Shown here piece after piece: positions 1 to 5,226 of a stretch of 5,738 nt of DNA; position 1 is the stretch's first letter; each line of letters begins with the position of its first letter. The translations under genes were made by a program, and so were the position numbers. Source of the stretch: Actinomycetota bacterium (GTDB lineage Bacteria > Actinomycetota > Thermoleophilia > Gaiellales > Gaiellaceae); contig JACDGR010000233.1 of assembly GCA_013821525.1 (NCBI GenBank), positions 1 to 5,738 of the forward strand, read 5' to 3'. The notes beneath the pieces were generated by a model that was not told the DNA's origin, searched no databases, and was given only the letters and a program-made list of their open reading frames with translations.

Positions 1-336
1 GCGTCGGGTGGGGCTGAGGCCCGGGAGCTGGGGTCGGGCGGGATGGCGATCGTGGCGGACGCGGTGCAGGTCTCGCCCGACACCGTGCGGCGCGGCCGCA
101 CCGAACTCGACGATCCCGAACCGCTGCCGGTGGGTCGCTCGCGGCGTCGCGGTGGCGGGCGCAAACCCGCCGAGGTTCCCGACCCGGCCCTGCCTGCGGC
201 GTTGGATAAGTTGGTCGACTCGAACTCCCGCGGGGATCCGATGACCCCGTTGCGCTGGACATCCAAGTCGCTGCGAACGCTGGCCGGTCAGTTGCGCAAC
301 CAAGGACATCAGGTGTCCGCAACCCTCGTGCAACGG
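1..336 (+). pseudogene. ISAzo13-family transposase, N-terminal fragment (runs off left edge)
   Basis: The frame is open from base 1 and reads as the N-terminal part of an ISAzo13-family transposase (group with the 'Rhodopirellula transposase' DDE domain). Visible family features, in order, are AEARELGSGG; a helix-turn-helix-like stretch with VSPDTVRRG; ELDDPEPLPVG; the Gly/Arg-rich GGGRKP; and RGDPMTPLRWTSKSLRTLA followed by a GHQVSATLV helix. The match stops abruptly after CAACGG at about 336, where the sequence becomes the reverse complement of a different transposase. About 112 residues are seen of a protein usually near 400, so the catalytic DDE core is missing and the fragment cannot be active. 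The true start lies left of the window; the internal ATG at 43 is not it. The family call rests on remembered motifs. Confidence 0.8.
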
Positions 337-745
337 GCCACCTCCGCGGCGATCTCGTCCAGGGCGTCGAGCAGGAAGTCCATCGCCCGATACGCCTGAT
401 CGTCGCTGAACGCCGCACAGCCCTCGATCGCGGCCCGCTGCGCGACCCAGGTCGTGGCGGCCAGCTTCGAGCCGGGCTCGCACGCCCGTCGCGCGACCAG
501 CGCGAACACCACCCGCTCGACCGCGTCCCCGTCCAGCCGGCGCCCGGCGGCGATCCGGCGGATCGCCGCACCAATCCCGACGCGGTCCCAGAGCCGGTCC
601 AGCGTCCACATCGCGCCCAGGCGACGGGAGTCCAGCATCTCCACCCCGCCACCAGCCGCGGCGGTCGCCGCCTGCTCCGGGGTGAGGAACCGCGAGATCG
701 ACGACACCAGCCGGGCCAGCGCCGCCCGGTCGACCGCGTCGATGA
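337..745 (-). pseudogene. IS1634-family transposase, N-terminal fragment
   Basis: On the minus strand this reads as the N-terminal third of an IS1634-type (IS4 superfamily) DDE transposase. Recognisable pieces are DRAALARLVSSISRFLTPEQA, the segment LGAMWTLDRLWDRVGIG, AAGRRLDGDAVERVVFALVARR, EPGSKLAATTWV, and SDDQAYRAMDFLLDALDEIAAEV. In intact relatives the next segment carries the first catalytic Asp (a VDTTS-like motif). Here the sequence passes at about 337 into an oppositely oriented ISAzo13 fragment. The upstream end is lost at about 740-755, where an IS701 fragment starts on the other strand. Both ends are therefore cut, and no complete start or catalytic domain survives. The boundaries are estimated from where family-like residues stop and may be off by some 15 bases. 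Confidence 0.8.
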
Positions 746-1288
746 GCTCGCGGTTCATGGCCTTGCGGGTACGCCCGGCCAACCGCGACATTCCCCGACA
801 CCCCGACGGCGGCCTGCCCGACTGCTGGTTGATCGTCGAATGGCCACCCGGCGAACCCGAACCCACCGACTACTGGATGTCCACCCTGCCAGCCGATACC
901 CCGCTGCCGGAACTGGTGCGCCAGGCCAAGATCCGGTGGCAGATCGCACACGACTATAGCGAGCTCAAAGACGGCCTCGGCCTCGACCACTTCGAAGGCC
1001 GCAGCTACCTCGGCTGGCATCGCCACGTCACCCTCACCTCCGTGGCCCAAGCGTTCTGCACGCAATTACGCCGCGACCCAAAAGCGCCGGAAGGGGCCAG
1101 GACTGGGCCTCTACGCCGTACTCCGCGAACTCCAAACCCTGCTCAACGTCTGCACCGGCGCTTGCCGCACCTGCCAACAACCGTTCCTGCCGACACGACA
1201 CTCCACCCACCGGACACAACCTGACAAAGTACCACCAGAGCAACGCGCCTCGGACTGCGGTCAGCGGCCGATACCACTACTACCGTAA
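745..1288 (+). pseudogene. IS701-family transposase, C-terminal fragment with frameshift
   Basis: This reads as the C-terminal part of an IS701-family DDE transposase. Motifs, in order, are ALRVRPANR, a PDCWLIVEWPPGEPEPTDYW segment, LPADTPLPELVRQAKIRWQI, and HDYSELKDGLGLDHFEGR, which contains the catalytic Glu of the DDE triad, then GWHRHVTL. The reading frame breaks at 1080-1084 (CCCAAAAG). Before it the frame ends in LRRDPK; after it the family-like ending LGLYAVLRELQTLLNVC and ACRTCQQPF continues in the +1 frame and stops at TAA 1286-1288. If the shift is ignored, the original frame stops early at 1222-1224. The N-terminal portion, with the DNA-binding region and both catalytic Asp residues, is missing. 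Bases 454-744 of the same open frame are only the antisense of the neighbouring IS1634 piece, not part of this protein. Confidence 0.85.
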
Positions 1289-1308
1289 CCACACGCGATC
1301 ACCGCGTC

Positions 1309-1330
1309 GAGCCGATGTGGCACTCGGCTC
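1309..1330 (-). terminator. Inverted repeat, possible transcription terminator
   Basis: GAGCCGA and TCGGCTC form a perfect 7-bp stem around the 8-base spacer TGTGGCAC. It lies 23 bases past the stop codon of the minus-strand binding-fold gene, where a terminator would be expected. There is no following T-run on the minus strand, so it would have to be the hairpin-only type described in high-G+C bacteria. It may equally be a by-product of the IS junction just to its left. Confidence 0.35.
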
Positions 1331-1353
1331 CGCAGACCATTCAGACAAAAGCC

Positions 1354-2301
1354 TTAAGCTTGGTCGGGGCCGTACGTGGCAGCATTGTAGTAGCTCAGGT
1401 CAAAGTACTTTGACACATTGCTTAATACGGGACCACCTATCAGATACCGGTTGCGGAGCGCCAAAACCGCTTCCATGCCTCTTACGTCCAGCGTTGCCGC
1501 TGGCGCGACGCCTTGCGCCGGATCGACCAAGACGTCATAAACCTCGTTCGACAGATACGGAGCGATAGTGGTGTTCTCGATGAGCAATTCGACCGCCTCA
1601 TCTCGGTTTCCTGGGTCGTACAGCCAGGCCAGGGCGGCCAGGTACGCCCTTATGTAACCCGTCAGCTCCTCGTGGTGCGAGGCGGCCCAGCCCCTATTTG
1701 CCGCCCCTACGAGCCCTTGATAGCGGCCGAGTACGTCGGCGGCATTGCCTAGTAGCCGGAAGCCTTCTTCCTTCGCCAAAAGTTCGAACGGTGTAATGAG
1801 CAGTGTGCCAACCGGACCCTCGTGCTGGAGGGCCTTCCAACGTTCCAATCCCCCACCGACAGACACAAGCTCGTAGTCGTCCTTCCCGAGTCCGTTTGCC
1901 TCGAGCATGCTTCGGAGTACGAAAGCGTAACCGGTCGTCAACGCATCGACCGAGAGCTGCTGACCTTTGAGGTCGGCATACGTCCGAATATCAGCCTTCG
2001 TTATGAATCGCAGCAATCCATTGTCGCCGCCCATAAAGGCGAACAGGTCGGGCGTTCTCCGCAGTTGGGTCTGGATTTGCCTCTCGTTATAGGCCACGAT
2101 GTTATCGAACGCGGTGTGCGCCACGTCAAAGTCGCCAGCAATTAGAGAGGTGAGCTGATAGGCTGAGTTTGGCGTCGGAGTGAGCTCAACCTTCAGATTC
2201 AGTCGTTCGAAGAATCCTTTAGCTTGGGCAACCCAAATGGGCCAATTGAATCCTCCGGGAAAGACGACGACCCGCAGTCGCCGTGCTGACGTATTGCTCA
2301 T
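1354..2301 (-). CDS. NMT1/THI5-type periplasmic-binding-fold protein without signal peptide
   Basis: This is a 315-residue protein of the NMT1/THI5 / SsuA-TauA binding-protein superfamily (type II periplasmic-binding fold). Supporting features are the opening beta strand RLRVVVFPGG with FNWPIWVAQAKGFFERLNLKVEL (residues about 8-40), the typical PNSAYQLTSLIAGDFDVAHTAFDN ligand-site region (about 44-67), and a second-lobe strand DLKGQQLSVDA. Length is normal for the family. The second of two adjacent ATGs (2301-2299) was chosen because GAGGG lies 5 bases upstream; the first ATG (2304) is equally possible, and a GTG at 2364 would add 21 poorly family-like residues. None of these starts gives a hydrophobic signal peptide or lipobox, so the protein looks cytosolic, unlike most transporter binding proteins. 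No permease or ATPase gene is in the window. It could be a transporter subunit with an unusual export route, a sensor, or an enzyme built on this fold (4,5-dihydroxyphthalate decarboxylase is a known cytosolic case). The fold call is strong; the role is open. Confidence 0.85.
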   Translation of the reverse strand: MSNTSARRLRVVVFPGGFNWPIWVAQAKGFFERLNLKVELTPTPNSAYQLTSLIAGDFDVAHTAFDNIVAYNERQIQTQLRRTPDLFAFMGGDNGLLRFITKADIRTYADLKGQQLSVDALTTGYAFVLRSMLEANGLGKDDYELVSVGGGLERWKALQHEGPVGTLLITPFELLAKEEGFRLLGNAADVLGRYQGLVGAANRGWAASHHEELTGYIRAYLAALAWLYDPGNRDEAVELLIENTTIAPYLSNEVYDVLVDPAQGVAPAATLDVRGMEAVLALRNRYLIGGPVLSNVSKYFDLSYYNAATYGPDQA

Positions 2302-2451
2302 CATTGCCCTCGCCTGCTCCAACGTCGCTGAGGTGATTGTAAGGGAAACACTCAACTCGGACACGAACTATATACGGCACTGGCATCCTTCCCGTGCGGC
2401 GGCGACACGGTATCCCACGACCGTTCGATCTTGAGGTCCTCGCTAGTTGAG

Positions 2452-2856
2452 CTAGGTCCCACAAAGTCGGTAAGAACGATCAAGTTCGGCCCTCGCGAGC
2501 CGAATTTGGAGGGCGTACCGTGCTGGGTGCTCGCTCCACAGCGCAACGACAGTGCACCTGACCTGCAGATGCGCACTTCGCGTCATAGTCAACATATCTA
2601 CGTAGCGAGTCGTGACGGTCAGCCACACCACCGCAGGTCCCTGCGTGAGCCTGCTACAAAACTCGAGCTCGACCACCCATGGCTCGTCGAGCTGGGGCGT
2701 CGGCCCCGCTGGTGATATAACAAGGCCTGCAATCCGCACTGCCCGGTGACGGTGCCGCACGAGTCGAGGTTGAAGCATATAGGTACAGGCCTTGACTAGT
2801 CTATAGTGGGAAAGCTCACGCAGTAGGTCGTCCCTATGTGCACGGTACTCCATCAT
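2452..2856 (-). CDS. Hypothetical protein, 134 residues (weak support)
   Basis: This frame lies between the OYE-family gene (76 bases upstream) and the binding-fold gene (150 bases downstream) on the same strand. I do not recognise the family. The second half (about residues 50-134) has alternating hydrophobic stretches such as EPWVVELEF, PAVVWLTVTTRYVDML and LQVRCTVVALW, which suggest beta structure. By my count about 69% of its codons end in G or C. The first half shows only about 51% G/C-ending codons and reads less like protein. No Shine-Dalgarno sequence precedes the double ATG at 2856. The true start may therefore be internal, or the frame may be the tail of a broken gene. No signal peptide, membrane helix or metal motif is seen. 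Confidence 0.4.
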   Translation of the reverse strand: MMEYRAHRDDLLRELSHYRLVKACTYMLQPRLVRHRHRAVRIAGLVISPAGPTPQLDEPWVVELEFCSRLTQGPAVVWLTVTTRYVDMLTMTRSAHLQVRCTVVALWSEHPARYALQIRLARAELDRSYRLCGT

Positions 2857-2882
2857 AGCACTGGCAGGTCTACGGAAGCGAA

Positions 2883-2909
2883 GGCGGCGCGGGCGGCGCG
2901 GGCGGCGCG
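2883..2909. repeat. Three perfect tandem copies of GGCGGCGCG
   Basis: Three uninterrupted copies of the 9-mer GGCGGCGCG occur at 2883-2891, 2892-2900 and 2901-2909. They lie just beyond the stop of the OYE-family gene (2932) and upstream of the hypothetical ORF (2856). The array is flanked by AAGCG (2876-2880) and CGCTT (2914-2918), which could pair and bring the array into a G+C-rich loop. The block is far richer in G+C than the genes on either side. It could act as a transcription or processing barrier, or simply be slippage-prone sequence. Confidence 0.8.
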
Positions 2910-2931
2910 AAGACGCTTTGAAGATCCGGAC

Positions 2932-4086
2932 TCACATCCCATAGCCTAGGTAGCCCTGCTCGATGACTGGATTGGGCCAGTGGTCGCACAACGCCCCAGT
3001 CAACTGCGTGCGCAGGCAGGTCGGAGGATCACAGGGGCAATGACGTATGCCAGGGATGTTACCGGCCGCGACCTTGGTAGGCCAATCGGGATCGACAAAG
3101 AGCGGACGAGCCAACCCAATGGCATCGGCAACCCCCTCGTTTAGCACGCGCTCGGCATCGTAGGGATCGCCGAGCCGTCCGTTAGCTATCACTGGGACAT
3201 CCGAGACTGCCTTTACCGCAGCTGCGTCGCTCACGGAGTACATTCGCTTGCCGTAGAGCCCCAGGTTGGCTGGCATCCGCAGAGTTTCGAATGTCGCCGG
3301 AGTTGGGACGATAAAGGCAATTCTCTCAGCTGTCAAATGTGGCACAAGTCTGAGCGAGTCCTTAATTGACCAGCCGCCCGGCGCCAACTCGTCGCTCATC
3401 ATATGCCAACCAACGAGAAAGCCAGCACTCGTCCGCCGAACCACCTCGCGCACGACCGCCAGCGGAAACCGCAGGCGATTCTCGTATCCGCCGCCCCACT
3501 CATCCGTACGCTGATTCATCCGAGGGGACAGGAAGGAGGAGATCAGGAAGCCTTGGCCACCGTGGATATCGACACCATCGAAACCCGCTTCCTCACACAG
3601 CTCAGCCGCGCTACCGAAGGCGTCAATCGATTCTTCGATTTCGCCGGACGTCATCTCATGCGGAGTAACTATTCGATCCGCTGACAACTCGAACGGAACC
3701 GCGGAAGGCGCAAGCCGTCGACGCTTCTCGTACTCGTGCCAGGGCCCCGCGTATCGTCCGGCGTGAACAATTTGAACAATTGCTAGCGCGCCCTTCTGCC
3801 GAATTTCACTAGCCAAGTCACGTAAGCCCGGTAGAGACCGCCTGTCCTCGACAATTGTTTGCCGGGGCATTTGCCGGCCAGCGGCGCTTACGGCGAAGTT
3901 CTCGGTGATGATGACGCCTGCGCCACCTTCAGCTCGCCGCGCATAGTGCTCGATCTCTGGCCGGGTAACCATTCCGGCCTCGTCCCCGTAGCATACTGAC
4001 ATCGGAGCGAGTACAATGCGGTTTCGCGTTGTGCGATTGGCGATATCCATTGGTTTGAAAAGCTCCGAGAAGCTGCTGCCATTCAT
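2932..4086 (-). CDS. Old Yellow Enzyme / 2,4-dienoyl-CoA reductase-type flavin oxidoreductase, atypical active site
   Basis: This is a 384-residue FMN-dependent TIM-barrel oxidoreductase. Family landmarks are LFKPMDIANRTTRNRIVLAPM (9-29), HYARRAEGGAGVIITE (47-62), QIVHAGR (105-111), DGVDIHGGQGF (170-180), FLSPRMNQRTDEWGG (185-199), ENRLRF (202-207), VPVIANGRLGDP (297-308) and ADAIGLARPLFVDP (320-333). The tail carries Cys350, Cys352, Cys357 and Cys367, where 2,4-dienoyl-CoA reductase and trimethylamine dehydrogenase relatives hold a 4Fe-4S cluster. It then ends, so the FAD/NAD(P)H domains of those larger enzymes are absent. Odd residues: the usual HxxH/N pair is His175/Gln178, the usual catalytic Tyr two residues on is Phe180, and the flavin-contacting Arg of the RLS-type motif is His228. 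The start is well supported: GAGGAG lies 5 bases before the ATG. Family members reduce activated C=C bonds or dehydrogenate cyclic or amine substrates; the substrate here cannot be stated. The gene is complete and probably the first intact one of the block leading to the binding-fold gene. Confidence 0.92.
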   Translation of the reverse strand: MNGSSFSELFKPMDIANRTTRNRIVLAPMSVCYGDEAGMVTRPEIEHYARRAEGGAGVIITENFAVSAAGRQMPRQTIVEDRRSLPGLRDLASEIRQKGALAIVQIVHAGRYAGPWHEYEKRRRLAPSAVPFELSADRIVTPHEMTSGEIEESIDAFGSAAELCEEAGFDGVDIHGGQGFLISSFLSPRMNQRTDEWGGGYENRLRFPLAVVREVVRRTSAGFLVGWHMMSDELAPGGWSIKDSLRLVPHLTAERIAFIVPTPATFETLRMPANLGLYGKRMYSVSDAAAVKAVSDVPVIANGRLGDPYDAERVLNEGVADAIGLARPLFVDPDWPTKVAAGNIPGIRHCPCDPPTCLRTQLTGALCDHWPNPVIEQGYLGYGM

Positions 4087-4194
4087 ACTGACTCCTCACG
4101 CACCTGCAGCCGTCCGCTGTGACAGAGCCGCAGCGGTGCGGCCAACGGTACAAGCGGCACCTCACGCTCGCGTCAGCAATATGTCCTACGCCGT

Positions 4195-4212
4195 GTCAGA
4201 CGGCCACCTGTC
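4195..4212. promoter_or_regulatory. Imperfect palindrome upstream of the flavin oxidoreductase gene, possible operator
   Basis: GTCAGACGGCCACCTGTC is an interrupted 18-bp palindrome with 6 of 9 pairs matching and a GGCC core. It lies 109-126 bases upstream of the ATG at 4086, in the only non-coding stretch (4087-4258) between that gene and the transposase remnant. Any promoter for the gene would have to lie here, or else readthrough comes from further right. I could not find a convincing -35/-10 pair in the stretch. The operator reading is speculative. Confidence 0.2.
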
Positions 4213-4258
4213 TTAAGGCAGATCAAAATGGCAAGCATGACACTCGACTGTGACAAGT

Positions 4259-4496
4259 TTAGTGCGCTCGATCGCGGTGGATGCGGTCGAGAACCTCCCC
4301 AGGCCGTCGGGTAGGAGGTCGGCGGCGACGGTGTGTTCCCCAGCCTGAATTTCGATGGTGCGGTAGCGGCGGTCGGTGCGGACGAATTCCCGAATGGACC
4401 AACTGCAAGTGTCTTCGATCCAGCGGCTGAGGGCCAGGGCGGCGAGCACGATGGTCGGGTCCACGTGCAGTCCGATCACCCCCGGCCTCGGTGCCT
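4259..4496 (-). pseudogene. IS1634/IS4-type transposase, C-terminal fragment with frameshift
   Basis: On the minus strand this reads as the extreme C-terminal end of a DDE transposase of the IS4/IS1634 superfamily: DPTIVLAALALSRWIED, then WSIREFVRT, RRYRTIEIQAGEHTV and LLPDGLG. A one-base deletion in the C run at 4297-4300 breaks the frame. Restoring one base lets the protein run on as EVLDRIHRDRAH to a TAA at 4259-4261, an ending typical of such transposases; uncorrected, the frame drifts on to 4213. Nothing upstream of about 4496 belongs to the family, and there is an in-frame stop at about 4505, so catalytic residues are gone. It lies between the decayed SDR region and the flavin oxidoreductase gene and marks where an IS once entered the cluster. 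The exact IS family is less certain than the transposase call. Confidence 0.75.
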
Positions 4497-4501
4497 GGAC
4501 G

Positions 4502-4515
4502 TGCTGAGCTCAGCA
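4502..4515. repeat. Perfect 14-bp palindrome TGCTGAGCTCAGCA
   Basis: TGCTGAGCTCAGCA equals its own reverse complement with no central spacer. It lies a few bases outside the inner limit of the transposase remnant. A perfect 14-bp palindrome is uncommon by chance in a window this size. It may be a protein-binding site, part of an IS end, or a rejoined deletion scar. Confidence 0.75.
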
Positions 4516-4598
4516 ACCGACTCATCGGGATCCTTGCACGGCTCCCTTAAGAGCGGCCGACCCTTACGACGAGCGAACCGGCTGAGCTCTCCGCGACA

Positions 4599-4652
4599 TC
4601 AGCAACGCGCCGGTTTGACAACCGCGCCCGTGGGATATCTCAGGTGGCTCAT
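4599..4652 (-). CDS. Very short ORF (17 residues) behind a perfect ribosome-binding site; leader peptide or truncated gene start
   Basis: The frame starts with ATG at 4652-4650, reads MSHLRYPTGAVVKPARC and stops with TGA at 4601-4599. The only strong evidence is the ribosome-binding site: AAGGAGGT lies 8 bases before the ATG, the best in the window. The peptide ends in Cys just before its stop, a layout seen in some amino-acid-sensing leader peptides. However, the gene it would control is missing, since only transposase debris follows (about 4496-4259). The simpler reading is that this is the first stretch of a real gene of the cluster, later cut by a frameshift and the IS event. I do not recognise the residues. 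Confidence 0.35.
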   Translation of the reverse strand: MSHLRYPTGAVVKPARC

Positions 4653-4660
4653 CGAACCCG

Positions 4661-4668
4661 ACCTCCTT
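4661..4668 (-). promoter_or_regulatory. Perfect Shine-Dalgarno sequence AAGGAGGT
   Basis: The minus strand reads AAGGAGGT, fully complementary to the anti-Shine-Dalgarno end of 16S rRNA, with 8 bases to the ATG at 4652. It defines the start of the 17-codon ORF and shows that a translated gene once began here, although almost nothing of it remains. Confidence 0.6.
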
Positions 4669-4860
4669 GCAACCAATTGATTCCCCAAGAACCCCCCGGA
4701 CCATCTGCGCGAGGGACTAGCTAGTTTGGTGTTACTCATAGTGGCGGTCGAATCCTCCCGCCATTCCTCCGCCACTTCTCCCGCAACCTTCAAACTTCTT
4801 CAGGGAGTCGTCGATGTTTAACGAATCGAGATGTTCGCTAGATTAGCGGGCGGACGCGCA
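4669..4860 (-). other. Degraded stretch downstream of the SDR remnant, no intact gene
   Basis: No intact gene is seen between the SDR stop (4861) and the ribosome-binding site at 4668. In the same frame as the SDR motif, after two stop codons, the minus strand reads SLKKFEGCG, then GGGMAGGFDRHYE and a TAA at 4734-4732. The GGM-AGG pattern near a stop resembles the C-terminal ends of many SDR enzymes (…DGG.M.G). This stretch could therefore be the tail of the same gene after an internal deletion. That is tentative, since the match is short and glycine-rich. I saw no RNA gene, terminator or convincing promoter here. Confidence 0.3.
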
Positions 4861-4970
4861 TCAAACCCTGGTGACCGTCCCGCCTTCTTCTCCGGAAGCG
4901 AGAGCACATGCCCGTCCGATGCCGCATCCTCCGCCGGTCACCACGGCGCGGCTTGATTAATCAACGACAT
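4861..4970 (-). pseudogene. Short-chain dehydrogenase/reductase (SDR), decayed N-terminal fragment
   Basis: The minus strand encodes RAVVTGGGCGIGRACALASGEEGGTVT, which contains the TGGGxGIGxA glycine-rich NAD(P)-binding motif and first helix that open classical SDR enzymes. An ATG at 4970-4968 begins MSLINQ in another frame. A single-base shift between that start and the motif would give a normal SDR N-terminus (start, about 8 residues, then the RAVVTGGG strand). A TAA lies in the motif frame just upstream, and a TGA at 4863-4861 ends it 28 codons after the GTG pair (4944-4939). The catalytic Ser-Tyr-Lys part is not present in recognisable form. The gene probably served the same catabolic cluster as the dioxygenase upstream. 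The motif is diagnostic; the exact extent and number of frameshifts are not. Confidence 0.65.
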
Positions 4971-5221
4971 ACCAGTGAACGACCCAATACGATCTTCCCT
5001 TCAGGAGCTTGGCCTTTGTCGGCGACGTATGAAGAACCGCGAGGGTATTCCGCGAGGTATGCCCGACGGAATAATCGCTTCACGTCGACGATGCCCTCCG
5101 TCGAGAGGCCCTGTCCTCCACGGGCCGCTCAAAATTGACACATTGCAAGCATAGCAATGCCCATGAGATAAATGGGGGCCGCACCACCGCGATCGAGATA
5201 TCCGGCCTTGCTAGCCGTCAC
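4961..5221 (-). pseudogene. Unrecognised broken reading frame between dioxygenase and SDR remnants
   Basis: One minus-strand frame covers this gap. It could start at GTG 5221-5219, five bases after the dioxygenase stop. It runs 30 codons through a hydrophobic stretch (APIYLMGIAMLAMCQF) to a TGA at 5131-5129, then stays open for 55 codons to a TGA at 4963-4961. The second part reads like protein (GLSTEGIVDVKRLFRRAYLAEY, SYVADKGQAPEGKIVLGRSL). Its end overlaps the SDR start ATG (4970-4968), the overlap expected between translationally coupled operon genes. I do not recognise the family. The GKIV-GRSLV ending is faintly like medium-chain dehydrogenase C-termini, too weak to name. An internal stop plus short length suggests a decayed gene; sequence shuffled by deletion is the alternative. 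Confidence 0.35.
5141..5159. repeat. Short inverted repeat CATTGC-N7-GCAATG
   Basis: This is a 6-bp perfect inverted repeat with a 7-base spacer, 68 bases beyond the dioxygenase stop. On the minus strand it is followed by TGTCAATTTTG. It could be a weak terminator for the dioxygenase gene or a dyad operator. A stem this short can arise by chance. Confidence 0.3.
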
Positions 5222-5226
5222 ATCGA

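Noticed and set aside
454..1224. A 256-residue plus-strand open frame that looks like one gene
   Set aside because: Its first third is only the antisense of the IS1634 fragment, and its end is out of frame after the 1080-1084 shift. Only the middle is genuine IS701 sequence.
2336..2341. A TACAAT -10-like box upstream of the binding-fold gene
   Set aside because: No acceptable -35 sequence lies 16-18 bases upstream, and a lone hexamer is not enough to call a promoter.
2431..2715. A 94-residue plus-strand open frame opposite the hypothetical ORF
   Set aside because: It has lower coding appearance than the minus-strand frame and is opposite in direction to every gene of the cluster. It is probably a shadow.
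337..4496. The IS1634-type N-terminal piece (337-745) and the C-terminal piece (4259-4496) as two halves of one element split by the catabolic block
   Set aside because: Both are on the minus strand, where the C-terminal piece comes first and the N-terminal piece last. A simple insertion would give the opposite order, and the two may belong to different subfamilies.
4333..4680. A 115-residue plus-strand open frame
   Set aside because: It is the antisense of the transposase remnant and of the short minus-strand ORF, and its residues match nothing recognisable.
4599..4793. A longer 64-residue version of the short minus-strand ORF, starting at 4793
   Set aside because: The added N-terminal part has no ribosome-binding site, while the internal ATG at 4652 has a perfect one.
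1410..5146. The 12-mer TTGACACATTGC present at both 1410-1421 and 5135-5146, suggestive of a shared promoter or attachment site
   Set aside because: About one shared 12-mer is expected by chance in a window of this length. No match extends beyond it, no -10 box follows at the right spacing, and the first copy lies inside a coding region.
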